The translations under genes were made by a program, and so were the position numbers. A DNA stretch of 64,000 bases. Origin: Misgurnus anguillicaudatus. Taxonomy: Eukaryota > Chordata > Actinopteri > Cypriniformes > Cobitidae. The DNA is taken from positions 39,980,501-40,044,500 of the forward strand of contig NC_073339.2 of the NCBI RefSeq assembly GCF_027580225.2, given 5' to 3'. The first letter of the stretch is position 1. Each line of letters opens with the position of its first letter. The notes under the pieces were generated by a model. That model had not been told where the DNA came from. It did not search any database and worked only from the letters and a program-made list of their open reading frames with translations. Of the stretch, positions 35,301 to 47,904 are shown piece by piece.

Positions 35301-38300
35301 GGCTAGTTAAGCATTTTAGTTGGGACAGCATACATTCGTGTGCATCTGTGGTAGTCTCTTCAACAAGGTCTGTATGTCTTTAGGAAGTCCAGATATAAAA
35401 GTTTAAAACTTTAGTTAATAGTAGTTCACAATCACATTTTTACAATCACTTCCAGGGTGGTGAAAAGAGAAGAAAAGGTGATTCACAGCTGATGGTCTCC
35501 ACCACCGATATCACAACTAATGCGGACCAGACTAAAAAGATGAAGGAAGCCGCATTTTTAAAGAAGGCGAAACAAAAGCAGGAGAAAGCCATTCTTGACC
35601 GCTGGTGTGTTGCATATTACACTACATGCATATTGAATTCATGTACACTTAGTTCAATGTACAGTAATATGGTTGATATGTTAAAATGAATTTTATCTTC
35701 AGGCCGGTTGATGTGGGTAATGACAAACTTAAAATGTTGAAGGTGCAAGACGAGGCAGTTGGTGCATGTAAAGTAAGCCATCAGCATCCTCAATCATTAT
35801 AACAAGATCGTAGTTAAAGGTGCAGTGTGTAACTTTTAGAAGGATCTCTTGACAGAAATGCAATATAATATACGTAACTATATTATCAGGGGTGTATAAA
35901 GACCTCAAATAATGAACAATTATGTTTTAATTACCTTAGCATAATACGTTTTGATCTACATACATTGCGGGTCCCCTTACATGGAAGCCACCATTTTGTG
36001 TCACCATGTTTCTACCTTAACGGACAAACTTTAATATTTAAAATAAGTTGCCTCTGATGTAGACATGTTTGTCCTGTGGCATCTACCGTAGCTTCTCTAT
36101 GCATTTCAAAAGCGAGGAGTCAGCTGTGGATGAGCCGTTGGTTGCAATTTTTCAACCTTACCACTAGATGCCGCTAGAATTTAAACACTGCACCTTTAAG
36201 TTAAGATGTCTATACTGTTTATTCATTCATTTATAGTGTGCAGAAATTATAAACATATCTCAAGGCTTTAAGTGTAATATTTATATTTTGATTTAATATA
36301 TGGTTTTCCACATTTTGCTAATTTACATTTCATTTTCATATATTGTGTGTCTGTGTATATTTCAGCAAAAATATAGTGGTAAGTCATTGGCCATTTCAAG
36401 ATCTTCACCCAAACGTTCTTCACAAGGAATTTTGAGAAATGCAGGACAGGTACATGAAGTATTATACAGTTTTTAGCAGTGTGGTAAAAACTGAAATATA
36501 CTGTATGCATCTTTCGCCCTTGACTGTGTACCTTGAAAACCAACACTGCATCCGAAAACGCCTACTTCCATACTATAGGCGAAAATCTGTAGGCAAGGCA
36601 AGTAGTATGTCTGCATTCATAGTATTTGAGAACAAGTAGGCGAAAGTATTCGTGATGGGATCTATTCTTAACATGTATGCCTCATATACAATCTACTTTA
36701 TTTAATACAAAAAAGTATAGAAAACAGTTATAGGTTCTTCCGCCATATGGTATAGTTTAATTTAGTATATAGATGTATATCATGACACTCAAACAATAGC
36801 TTTGTGTTGTAGCTCCCAGGATGCCCTGCCGTTTTCAGCAGCTATGACACTGGCCAGCTCGAGGTCAAACCAAAAGCACTTAAACTCTTCCAGCAAGCTG
36901 TTCGTAAGGTAAAATAACTCATTTTGCACAGTCATTAAACAAAATATTTTACCTGTCTTTACTATGGTGTTTGTGTAGTAAACAAAGTATGCTGCTGTAT
37001 TATTAAATATACATTATGATTTATATTAGGTTGTTCGTCAATGTCGAATAAACAAGAGGCGTCAGGCAGATGAAAAATCGGGTGAGTCGGGGAATAAGCA
37101 CCTCTCAAAAAAAAGTAACACTCATATTAAAAGTCTGTTTTTTAGACACTTGTTCTTACTTTTGTTGTAGCTGAACAACTTTTGAAGCTGACACCAGAAA
37201 AGCTTCTGCCCTTCAGATTTCCTACATTTCTACCTGAAGATCAACTTGACGAACTGGTGAGATACACAGCATCTGGTTACTGTTTAGTAGATCTCTGTAT
37301 TATGCACCATATGGGTGATTCTCACGAAAACTTGGTTTTAAAAATGTCAAGCATGAAAATGTAAAAATTGCTTAAATTTACTTTTTTTCCCACCAGACAT
37401 TGAAAAACAAAGTCTGGAGTAAATGGGAACATTAATTTTAAAACTTTTACTTATCATTTAACACTTTTTGTAACATAATTTAAAAAATGAGTCCTAAAAA
37501 AATCTCATTACCGCAACAGTCAGAAAACATCAACACTGACATATTTTCAAAATGACATGACAAACCTGAAAGAACATAATTTGGAGATTCTGCACATGCA
37601 GTTAAAATCAAAGTATTATGCTTCTATTAATTAAATTAACATTTAATAAGCATCTGTTGCGGTAATGATAATCAAAATGTCGTGTAAGCATTCTGACAAG
37701 ACAATATTTCAAATTAACTGTAAAAAAATGATCTTACCTGGTAGCCATCTTGAAGTAACTGGTCCATGTGCTTGGTCACTCAAAATCAAACTTTATTAAA
37801 ATTCTGTATGTGTGCTTAAACTGTTCTCAAAAAGTGTTGCGGAGGATGAGAACATCAGGCATGGACACATCATTTTCCTAATTTTTCTTCATTATTATTA
37901 TACATGAATATTCAGTAAATATTTTTTCTGTCATCTCAAGTAGTCTAGCACAACATCCATTTATTTTTTTTCTTAATATTTTTGTGTTAATTTGATTAAA
38001 TTACAACATAACGCATGTTCAAACACAGCCGGACACATTGCGGTAATGAGAATTTCAGCAGAAAATGAGATAAAATTTCCAATTATAAATTCTTATGTTG
38101 AAATCACACATTGTGCAAAGTATAACACAGTATTGTGTTAATTCTGATGCTTTTTAATGTTACTATATTACACATTTTAAAGCTAAAATCATTAGTGCCG
38201 TGGTGTTTCAATGGTTTCGTGAGAATCACCCATATATGTAATGCTACAGTTAACACTTACGTATTTCTTTTAATAAGACGCAGTAGTGTGCTTTTTATGA

Positions 38301-41300
38301 ACAATGCCAAGAAATTTCACTTCAAGACATACAGTAATACACATCAGGGCATTTGTGTGGCACTGATGATAAGCCTGTATTGTGGTTTTAAGGCTGTGAG
38401 TGCATTGGGTCACGTTCCTGTGAGTCCGCCAATACCGAATATGAAACCCAGCACCATTCCAGCAACCTGCAGTCTAAAGGTACATGAATAGATGAGTTGC
38501 TTCTTATTTCCCACTTCTGATTGTAAGGATTTTTTTTTATAAAATTCCTGAAAATCTATAAGGTTGCTTATGCCTTAAAATGTCCATTGTGGTTTTGCAA
38601 AATGTCGAAGTTTTCTGAAAGTGCGTCAATCGGGTTTTTGGTGGTATCTTTGGTGGCGAGACACCAAAACAGGAAACACTTTAAAGCACAGAACTTAAAC
38701 ATAAAGGCCATTTACTAAACAACTTCTGTTTTAATATCTTCTGGTAATGCTGACAAGTGGTAATGAAATAGTTTAGTTCAGTATATAATACTGTACTACT
38801 GTCACATAAGAAATAAAACTAATCATGGCATCTGAATTATTTTTTTACCAGTGATATTTTTACAAGGTTTCACTGCCTTAAAACAGCTTTACAAGATAGA
38901 CGAAGAAAAAACTGAAAAATGATTTGTTTGAATATATAGTTGTATTCCAAATTGAATTGTCTGTATAAATAGATTATGCTAAAATCATACTCTTCATTGA
39001 CTATCAAGCGTAGTCAATGAATATGATAAATAACAGGTGTCCAATTTGATACCTTACATGTTTGTGTCCCATTTTTATTTTGTAACCACTAGATATACTA
39101 CATTAATTGTTTGTTGCACTGAAATGTTGGGTGCGATAAAAGTCATTGATTTGTAACTATTAATACTCAAAAATGAAAATGTTCTTATCGTTTACTCACC
39201 CTCCATTTGTTTTAGACTTTAGAAGTATACCTTTCTTCTAAATCTGGGGCACCATTGACCATAGTATTATTTTTTTTCCTACTATTAGAGTCAATGGTGC
39301 CCCAGATTTGTTTGGTTAAATCTTACTTTGTGTTCAGCAGAACAAAGAAATGTATTCAGGTTTGTAACAAAAGTGAGTAAATGATGACAGTATTTACATT
39401 TTTCTGTGAACTATCCCTTTAAGGTTCCCCAGTATAACAGACCAGTTGTATATCAGCCAGTATCTGTGTTTGATGCTGCAGCAACATTAATTCCATCTAA
39501 CCTGTTTACGACATTACGCACTGGAGCAGAGGTACGCATTTATTTAGCCTTTAATATGCCGTATGACAACATAATTAAGGTCTGATAAGTTTCTTGTATT
39601 TTTAAAGGATGAGCTTTTGCCAGTGCTGGCATGTTCATCTGCAGACCTCAGCGAGGATGAGGAGGACAGGAACACAGAGGAACCTGATGGAGCAAATCAG
39701 GATTTACATCCCAGTCTTAGTTTCTGTGCTCCTGAAGCATTACTCAAACCACCACATGCACATCCTCTCCGGGTTTTTGTATGTATTCCAGCCACTATAT
39801 CTGCTATAGAAAAGCAATACTATATGTGGTTAATTGTTATAGTATCAAAGTTTTTATTTGTGTATTAAATACTATTAAAGGGACATTCCACTTTTTTGAA
39901 GGTATGCTCATTTTCCAGCTCCCCTGGAGTTGAACATTTGATTCTTGCCGTTTTGGAGTCCATTCGGCTGATCTCTGGGTCTGGCACTAGCACTTTTAGC
40001 ATAGCTTAGCACAATTCATTTAATCTGATTGGACCATTAGCATCGCGCTATAAATAACCAAAGAGTTTCGATTTTTTTCTATTTAAAACTTGACTCTTCT
40101 GTGGTTACTATCGTGTGCTAAGACTGATGGAAAATTAAAAGTTGTGATTTTCTAGGCAGATATGGCTAGGAACTATACTCTCATTCTGGCGTAATAATCA
40201 AGGACTTTGCTGATGTAACATGGCTGCAGCAGACGTAGTGATATTACCACTGCCCGAAAATAGTCCCCTGCTATTGAAAGTAACCAATGGGACTATTTTC
40301 GGGCAGTGCGTAATATCACAATTTTCCGTCGGTCTTAGTACACAATGTAACTACAGAAGAGTCAAGTTTGAACTCTTTGGTTATTTTTTTAGCTTGATGC
40401 TAATGGTCTAATCAGATTCAATGGATTGTGCTAAGCTATGCTAAAAGTGCTAGCGCCAGACCCGGAGACCGGCTGAATGGATTCCAAACTGGCAAAAATC
40501 AAACGTTTAACTCCAGGGGAGCTGGAAATAGAGCATATTTTCAAAAAAAGTGGAATGTCCCTTTAATTTCTACAGCGATACTGTAGATTAACAGGTATCA
40601 CATGGCCATAGCAGTGCAAAGGCTTTTGGTTTAATCCCAAGGAATACACATACTAATAAAATTTATACCTTTAAATCACTTTGGATGAATGAGTCAAATT
40701 TAATTGTAATTTTGTCTATTTTGTTTATTTGATTTAATATTTATTCAATCTTATCTTTATTACAGAATCCTGCACCACATGTTTACGCCTTTAAATCATC
40801 CCCGCTGTACCTGGAGTGTGATCGAGACTTTCACCTCTGCCCACTGCAACGATTTACTCCGAAGGGCAATGTAGTGGGCATGTACGCCCCTGCAAAGAAG
40901 CTTCTAGATAGAAAGGTGCCTGAAAATATTGCATGTTATCTCATTTATATCTCAATTGTTTGTCCTACATCAATGAAATAAAATGTAAAGGGTTAGCTTT
41001 TTGTTACTAATAAGAAAACCACCTATGATCATACAGTAAAAATTATTTTGTAGGATATAATCAAAGGGATTATGACATGGAAGAAATTTCCTTCAGTGGC
41101 TTTGAGCACTATATCTACTATGTCAACATTTACAGATCACGCCCCATGCATGTGAGCATACACCCATTTGTTGACTTACTCATTTATGCATATATAAAAA
41201 ATAAACATTCAACCTTTAAAATGTGGTTTTGTTATCGCCAGGTCTGATCCCTTCAGTAACATATTGCTTCCTGTGGAGGCACCACCCGCTCTTCAGAATC

Positions 41301-42368
41301 TGCCTGACAGCATCATAGACGAGATTCAAGCTGGATTGTAAATATAGATTGGAATAAATCCTATACATTGTGTCATTTGTTATAAGGCACGATTTGCACT
41401 CACAATTTGGATCTCTGGTAGGTCAGACGGATCAGAGCTCAGTCTCACTCCTGAGATGGTGGAAGCAGAGTTTGGCCTGCCTGAGAGATTTTCAACACCA
41501 TCTCCGAAAGAGAATAAAGACGATGGGTAGGTGCAACTCTTAAAACGTTGCATTTGACATAAGGCTATTTTTGTGGGTTGATGCTGGATGAATAAATAAA
41601 CTCATAAATACACTCTTTCCCCAGAATTCGAATGACAAAATCGGCAGGAACAACCAGCAGGTGAGCACTATCACATCAGTGTAGCACACCATACTCATCA
41701 GTAATCCACATGTGACTCAGTCAGAATGTGATCATTACAAATGACTTTAAGGGTGTTGGATATAACTGGGATTTGCTTTATCAGCTGTCTAGGTAGAGAA
41801 AGTAAATACACAAATCCCAATATGTGTTTATTATATGCTAATTTATGCAAATGTAATGTATGGCATCTTTCAGTCAGTAAAATTTTACAGCTTACCGCTT
41901 ACCCACAGTCGATGAAACATGAACACAAAAAATGAAAACAGTTTGAAAATAAGACAGCATTGATGATTCTCCATAATAATGTATTTAAAATACTCATATA
42001 TTTACATTTACATATAGTACAATATAGATATTCAGGTGCTTAATCAGACTGTGGCAACCTTGAGATCTGAACAGATGGCATGTTTACATGTCTTAATTAG
42101 AAATAAACAAGAGCTTGTGTTTGTTTTTGGCTGTACCGACGTATGCAGAAGTTGAGGTTGATGTCTGGCCGTGAGGACAATGAAATATTTATTATAATAG
42201 ATTATGCAAGATAACCATTCTTCTCTGTAATCATTTGTCCTTCCCAGAGAGCCATGTGAGACGCCACTGGAGTCAAACCACAGCAACAAACTGGGACCAA
42301 ACGTTCTACAGAGATTTAAACAATTAAAATCTTTAGCCAGGACCAGCATCCCTGATAATAATAAATAG
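32367..42368 (+). CDS. cfap221: Cilia and flagella associated protein 221 (PCDP1)
   Basis: This protein is part of the C1d projection of the ciliary central apparatus. It binds calmodulin and tunes beating. Exons: 32367-32490, 32595-32695, 33003-33089, 33256-33351, 33439-33539, 34367-34470, 34617-34776, 35053-35164, 35456-35604, 35703-35772, 36366-36449, 36813-36908, 37030-37081, 37171-37256, 38393-38479, 39424-39531, 39608-39778, 40766-40915, 41054-41151, 41242-41337, 41422-41526, 41625-41660, 42248-42368. They sum to 2394 nt with no internal stop, 797 aa (human 840). Recognisable blocks: VPHHLLET, the ASH-like N-terminus ([66 protein letters not shown]), FQQAVRK, and [19 protein letters not shown]. 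The central region is shorter than in mammals. The ATG of exon 1 is the only plausible start. Exon 5 donor and exon 16 acceptor abut mobile elements. Confidence 0.92.
33545..33833. mobile_element. MITE, TIR ATAAACGGTTTCAGCAG, in cfap221 intron 5
   Basis: TATAAACGGTTTCAGCAGTA starts about ten bases after the exon 5 donor, and CCGATGAAACCGTCTATAA ends the element. Same family as 30577-31656. Confidence 0.75.
33834..34098. mobile_element. GTGACCCTG...ACCACAAAA element
   Basis: TGTGTGACCCTGAAGAACAA and CCAGTCATAAGGGTC at the left; TTTTGTGGTCCAGGGCCACA at the right. It sits immediately next to 33545-33833. A sister copy is at 44579-44830 and an end fragment near 16710. Confidence 0.65.
35814..36199. 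mobile_element. MITE, TIR AAAGGTGCAGTGTGTA, in cfap221 intron 10
   Basis: TTAAAGGTGCAGTGTGTAAC at the left and AACACTGCACCTTTAA at the right. CCACTAGATGCCGCTAGAAT is inside, in the opposite orientation to 15178-15568. Confidence 0.8.
37312..38232. mobile_element. ~920-bp inverted-repeat element with TA flanks, cfap221 intron 14
   Basis: TGGGTGATTCTCACGAAA at the left and TTTCGTGAGAATCACCCA at the right, each preceded or followed by TA, suggesting a Tc1/mariner-like duplication. Interior pieces such as TGCGGTAATGA also pair. Confidence 0.75.
39175..39422. mobile_element. cfap221: Non-autonomous element abutting cfap221 exon 16
   Basis: The element has a central palindrome (ATCTGGGGCACCATTGAC / GTCAATGGTGCCCCAGAT) and ends GTGAACTATCCCTTTAA. 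One base later the exon 16 acceptor AG is complete. Confidence 0.7.
39870..40566. mobile_element. MITE, TIR AAAGGGACATTCCAC, in cfap221 intron 17
   Basis: TAAAGGGACATTCCACTTTT pairs with AAAAGTGGAATGTCCCTTTA. The second half is a near mirror of the first, including AGCATAGCTTAGCACAAT. A partial copy is at 60255-60686. Confidence 0.8.
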
Positions 42369-42452
42369 CACTTTTATCTTAAATAATAGAGTAGAAAATG
42401 CATGCCTTACTGCTTTGTAACTATATTTAAATTTATATTTTAGCAAAACTTG

Positions 42453-42458
42453 AATAAA
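42453..42458 (+). terminator. cfap221 poly(A) signal AATAAA
   Basis: A canonical hexamer lies 85 bp after the cfap221 TAG, in ACTTGAATAAAATGG. It is well placed to end the transcript. Confidence 0.6.
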
Positions 42459-43345
42459 ATGGACCTTAAGTACAATATGCAGAGTGTAGTAAAATATACT
42501 GACCACCAGGTGGCATTAAACGTCTATGATATAAATCTCAGCAGACGTACGTCAGTAAAAAAATGTTGTGTGTAATATCTGTACAGAACAAAAGCTTCTT
42601 ATTCGTTTCATTGAGTTAGATAAAACCTAAACTTTTTCTGTCCCACAATCTTTTTTCGGTTAATTCATCATTATTATTATTATTATAATTTCTCTCACAA
42701 CTTAGCCCACTAAAAAAATATTTCTTACCATTTTGATATTTAACATTTCAATGGTGGTCTCATATTTTTGACCACACTATATAGTCATATTCTTCCCAAA
42801 AAAGGACACATCCACCACTCCCAATTATTTGAGTCAGTGAGACATTTCATGGAATTGACTGCAATAATGAAGCTGGAGAAACCAAGACAAACGATGTACA
42901 CAAACAATCATTCTGGTGTGCCCTGAGGCAAGCGTCAGCCCACCCCATTCTGTCTTTTATCCAGCTCTCACTATAACACATTATCCTACCAGAAGCAAAG
43001 CATTCTTCCTCATTTCTGTCCAAAGAACAAAAGGGACCAAAACACCCTTATCCTCAACCCGTATTGCAGGATGTTTATGATTGGTGACACCCCTGAACAG
43101 CCATGAATAAACTATTCCTATAACTGCATTTTTCTACATATACTAAAGAAAATATGAATGCCACCGAACTTGCATTGTGTCAGGGTGTTGTTATAGTTGC
43201 AAGGGCATTGCATGTGGTTGCAAATGTGTTTTTGGTGGTTGCCCTAAAGTAAAACCAAGTAAAAAGAGCCCACAAGTTATTCTGGTTCCTGCTTGCTTAC
43301 ATTAATAATTGTGTTTACAGCTTCCTAATTCTATAATATCCTTTT

Positions 43346-43803
43346 AGTGATGCACCGATGTATCGGCCACCGATATTTATCGGCCGATTTTTGATGAATT
43401 TGAAACCATCGGCATATCGACAATAGCACGAGAAAGGCCGATACCGATTGTTTATTAATTAACTGCATAAAGAAATCCATTATATGTAAAAAATTAGTTG
43501 ATGTTGTTAATAAAATAAATGCTGAATAGCAAAAACCACCTTTGAAGATTGTCATGCTATCTTATTATATTTGTTTTAGCTAAATTTGTGCCTCTCTTAT
43601 TATGTTGGTCAGTTGAATGTTAATTAGATCCAATCCATGTTCAGTAAAAATAATTTGATGCAGAAATAAACTAGCTAATAGACCAACTGTATAGTATTGT
43701 ATACAAGTGTTTAATATCGGTATCGGCATCGGTATCGGCCAGAAGTCGTCTGTTTAAATCGGAATCGGTATCGGTCCAAAAAAATCCTATCGGTGCATCC
43801 CTA
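43346..43803. mobile_element. hAT-like MITE with GATGCACCGAT ends
   Basis: AGTGATGCACCGATGTATCG at the left and CCTATCGGTGCATCCCTA at the right, with repeated TATCGG words, a layout common among fish non-autonomous hAT elements. Family assignment is moderate. Confidence 0.65.
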
Positions 43804-44013
43804 TATCCTTTATAATTATTTTTATATTTTTATACATTTTTCCTGTACTAACATTTTCTGTAAAGCTGCTCTGCTCGAATGAACCAAATTATACTAAACA
43901 TAGTATACTAGTCTGTACCATACTATACCATAACACTGTTCTAATGATACTATACTAAAGTTGGTTTGGGAAAAATATTGATTCTTCTATTTTAACTGAT
44001 TTGCAATTTAAAA

Positions 44014-44573
44014 GGAACACGACTTTGGCTTATTCACCTTATCTTCCAGAGTTAGATAAGTCCATACATACCCTTTTCATCTCCGTGCGTACCGTAACTC
44101 GGTCTGACGCACACACCGCTAGCCTAGCTTAGCACATAGACTGGAAGTAAATGGCTCCAACTAGCATACTGCTCCCAATAAGTGACAAAATAATGCAACC
44201 TTTTCCTATTTATATGTTGTGATTTGTATAGTTGTACAATTAATAAGGTCATATAAGACACAGCTATGTGTGAAACTATATTCTTAGAAGGTGAAGTACT
44301 GCTACTTGGGCGGAGTGATTTGCTCGCAGCATCTGAGAAACCCTGTGGTGAGGAGCAGAGAGTTCGCGCAAGTGTTGCGCTAATCACTCCGCCCAAGTAG
44401 CAGTGCTCACTTATTGGGAGCAGTATGCTAGCTGGAGCCATTTACTTCCAGTCTTTGTGCTAAGCTAGGCTAGCAGTGGGTGTGTCAGACAGAGTTACAA
44501 CACTCACAGAGATGTAAAAGGTATGTTTGGACTTATCTCTGAGGGATACAGTGAATAAACTAAAGTCCCAAAA
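44014..44573. mobile_element. Palindromic element with GGAACACGACTTTGG ends
   Basis: GGCTTATTCACC, ACTCGGTCTGACGCACACAC and GCTAGCCTAGCTTAGCAC are mirrored by GTGCTAAGCTAGGCTAGCAG, GTGTGTCAGACAGAGTTAC and GTGAATAAACTAAAGTCCC. Confidence 0.7.
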
Positions 44574-44578
44574 CAATA

Positions 44579-44830
44579 TGTGACCCTGGACCACAAAACA
44601 AGTCTTAGGGGAATTTTATTTATTTTATTGAGATTAATACATCATGAATAAATAGGCTTTCCATTGATGTATTGTTTGTTAGAGATTGAGATACAATTAT
44701 TTGAAAATCTGGAATCTGAGGTTGCAAAAAAATTCAATATTGAGAAAATCTCCTTTAAAGTTGTTTAAATAAAGTCCGTAGCAACACATACAACTAGTGA
44801 TAAATACATTTTTGACATATATTTACGGTA
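44579..44830. mobile_element. GTGACCCTGGACCACAAAAC element, second copy
   Basis: TGTGACCCTGGACCACAAAA at the left, with internal GGCTTTCCATTGATGTATTG as in 33834-34098. It directly adjoins the next element. Confidence 0.65.
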
Positions 44831-45092
44831 CACTGTAAAAAATGCTTTGCTGCCTTACATTTTTTTATTGAATCAAATCAAAAGTCATTTAAACTATTAT
44901 TTATCTTGTCTAGAGATGAGTGGTTATAACTACAGATGAGTTGTTATAACTTATAAAATATAGTTGAAAAAAAATTCAACTTCATTTTATGAGTTGTAGC
45001 AACTCGTCTCTTTTCAAGATAAATAATAGTAAGTTAAAATGACTTGATTCAACAACAAAAAATTAAGGCAGCAAAGAATTTTTACAGTGTAG
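44830..45092. mobile_element. ACACTGTAAAAAATGC inverted-repeat element
   Basis: ACACTGTAAAAAATGCTTTG pairs with GAATTTTTACAGTGT. Paired TTGAATCAAATCA-type and AACTATTATTTATCTTGTC arms flank a centre with GAGTTGTTATAACT. Confidence 0.7.
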
Positions 45093-46513
45093 GAAATTTA
45101 CAAAATATCTTCATGGAACATGATCTTTACTTAATATCTTAATGATTTTTGGCATAATTTGATCATTTTTACTTATACAATGTATTGTTGGCTATTGCTA
45201 CAAATAAACCTGTGCTACTTATGACTAGTTTTTAGATCCAGGGTTGCATATCGATTTGGGAAATCTCTGAATCGATTCTTAATGTGCATGCTTTACTTTA
45301 GAGGACATGAATATACTTGACACTTATACTTGCCAGATTATTCGCAATACCCAGTCCTATAATACAGTATATCTGTGTGGCCTTCTTATGATTAAAACCT
45401 GCAGCGTTTGCACTGATGGCCCAGCTCCTTAACAACCCATTTAGATAATTGATGGGCTACATTTCCACATAGACAACACACAGAAGTCATAGACTGCCAC
45501 GGTAAGGGCAAGTCTGAACAGGACTGCATACAAAACTGCACAGTATGATAAACTTGCATGATAAAACCCTGGAGAAAACACTCTAAATGTCAAATATATT
45601 ACTTATGGTGCTTGCCAATGGGGCATAAACTTATTCAAAATAAGACAAAACAGGCATTTAAATAAGCTAAAACAACTAAAATCGAAATAATTCTTAGTGT
45701 TTGATTATTTTTCTATAGAATACACATCGGTCAAGCTCTAGTTTATTTTGTTTGCTAGAAATTGTGAGTAAAGTTTGAGAACCCCTGATTTATAGCAAAC
45801 GTAAATTATTATGTTTTGCAACATAACAAGAGCTATAACTTGGGGAAAATAAACAAAGGGAAAAGGAAAAATCGAATTATTTCTAAAACATTTTTATTTG
45901 ATAAAATACACAATAATAAATTCTTTAATTTTACAAGATTCTTTTTAAGAAAGCACATAGACTCCTTTAAATGTTTAGTGAGGATGTACAATATGAAACT
46001 TTACATTGCTTTGAAAACCCAGAGGGAGAAAGGTAGCAGGTGCTTAATATATTCAAACTTCAAATAATATTTCAAGCAAGTTTGAAATCAATTATTTAAA
46101 ATGCAAAAATACAATAAATGTAGTCACCAGTTCTGGTTAGAAAACAAATGCAACATGACATCTCACAGAGAGTATAGCTGCACAATCGCCCCTTAAAATT
46201 CAATTTACACTATTTGAATTGTTATATTTCCTGATATCCTGACATGCAGTACTTTATTCTGGAACAAAAATCAGCGAAGTCCAACGATGACTTGTGCTTG
46301 TGCATATCCAGATTTCTCCTAAAGCCCATCCTGCATTAGCAAAGCCATCACAATTGGCTTTAGTCTCGTGCACTGGCAAATCTCTGATCTATAAATAGTG
46401 CATGGTGCTGGACTTGCACTTTAAAGACAGGCCAGTTTTCCAAAACAAAACTGGATGGGTAAATGTTTAATCCATGCTGGGATGCCACGAAATTAATCTA
46501 TTTCTGTGCAAAA

Positions 46514-47904
46514 CTATTTGTCATTCTTATCCTCCACTTCCTCTGGCAAATCCTCTTCCCTAAGGGTCTTCACTCTTGCCTCCATGTTGGCGATCCGCTG
46601 TTTGATCTTGTTTTGAACAGCTGTCCAATCTACCATAAGACGAGCGAATTTGCTCTGCATCACCTCCAGATTTGTCTCCAATGCGTTGACCTTTTCTTCC
46701 ATGTCTTTAGGGTCGGCGCCCGCATTGGCCGCAGCCAAGTCGATAAGATTGTCTTTCATGAGAATGGCCCTGCCTTTCTCCTCCAAAGCCTGCTTTGCGT
46801 CCGGGTATTCAGTTAGCGCCTCCATCAAGTCGTCTTTTGAGAGGGCGAACAGGTCTGAATATCCCACGCTACGTATGTTAGCAGTTCTGCGGTTTCCTGC
46901 TTTGCTACCTTTGATACCCAGGATGCTGATTTCGCCGAAGTAAGCGCCATCTCCGAGGACCACAAACTGTGTGACGCCATCGTCGGCCACCACGGCCAGC
47001 TTGCCTTCTTTGATTATGTACATCTCCCGTCCGATGTCACCCTTTTTGCAAATGTAGTCTCCGGGACTAAAAACTTGCGGCTGGAGCTTGAGGACAAGCT
47101 CAATCAAAAGACCAGCCTCGCAGTCCTGAAAGATACGCACTTTTCTGAGGGTTTCTAAATGGACGTTGATGGCGATCTCCGCTTTTAGCTTGTCTGGGAG
47201 ATTCTTGAGAACTTCCTTTTCATCGCAGGTCTTCTGCTCCGTCCAAAGGTAGTCGAACCACTTAACAACACGGGCCTCCAGATCTTTGGTGACCTTTCGA
47301 AACTGCATGTACTGCTTGATGGAGTCAATCTTGGCCTGGAACTCGGCACGGGAGGCGTTCATGTTGGAAATCATGGCGCCGACGTTACCGACGATGGTGG
47401 CGAAAATAAGCACGCCGATGAGAAAATCAGCTACTACGAATAAGTACTCAACATCTTTGACCGGGGGCGGAGTCTCTCCTATGGTTGTGAGGGTTAGAGT
47501 AGACCAGTACAGACAGTAGATGTACTTTCTAGTAAGACGACCAAAGTCCGGGTCACTGATGTTGGGGTACACCCAAGTGTCCGTCCCGAAACCGATTGTT
47601 TTTGAGATGGCGAAAAAGATGCAGCCGTTCCAGTGGATGATGATAAGGATGTAGAGGACGAGGTTGCCGATTCTGAAGATGTTGGGAAAGTTGGTTCTGG
47701 TTTCGGTGCGGTCGAAGTACTCGAATAGACGAGCCATCTTGAAAAGCCGATTGAATCTCAGTTCTGGATTGTTGTAACCCACTTTCAGCATTATTAAGTC
47801 TGTCGGTATCATGGAAATCACGTCAGACTTGAATTGCGGTGCCTTTTTGTATTGTTCCCACAGCTTCTTAGAATCTTTTACTAGTAAACCTTGTTCCAAG
47901 AAAC
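46514..47904 (-). CDS. cnga3: cnga3 last exon: S3-S6, pore, C-linker and cyclic-nucleotide-binding domain
   Basis: This single 1391-nt exon follows a ttttccccag acceptor. In order it shows [10 protein letters not shown] after S2, the S4 region [19 protein letters not shown]5 [18 protein letters not shown], and the pore [13 protein letters not shown] with the Glu that coordinates calcium. S6 reads [15 protein letters not shown]. The C-linker is [15 protein letters not shown]. The binding domain has [20 protein letters not shown], the phosphate cassette FGEISIL and [11 protein letters not shown]-terminal coiled coil ([15 protein letters not shown]) precedes an acidic tail ending DKNDK. The frame is intact. 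Confidence 0.95.

Larger units (their letters stand above)
42369..46513. other. Intergenic region between convergent cfap221 and cnga3
   Basis: It holds 3' UTR sequence of both genes and four mobile elements: 43346-43803, 44014-44573, 44579-44830 and 44830-45092. No coding sequence was recognised. The antisense of TTTATT near 45890 could supply an AATAAA for cnga3. Confidence 0.6.

Noticed and set aside
46650..47519. Plus-strand open frames opposite the cnga3 last exon
   Set aside because: Shadows of the conserved channel coding sequence.
46514..47904. Assignment of the channel to CNGA1 or CNGA2
   Set aside because: The core is conserved among all three, but the N-terminal exons and the segments [21 protein letters not shown] and RKVTKDLE fit CNGA3 better.
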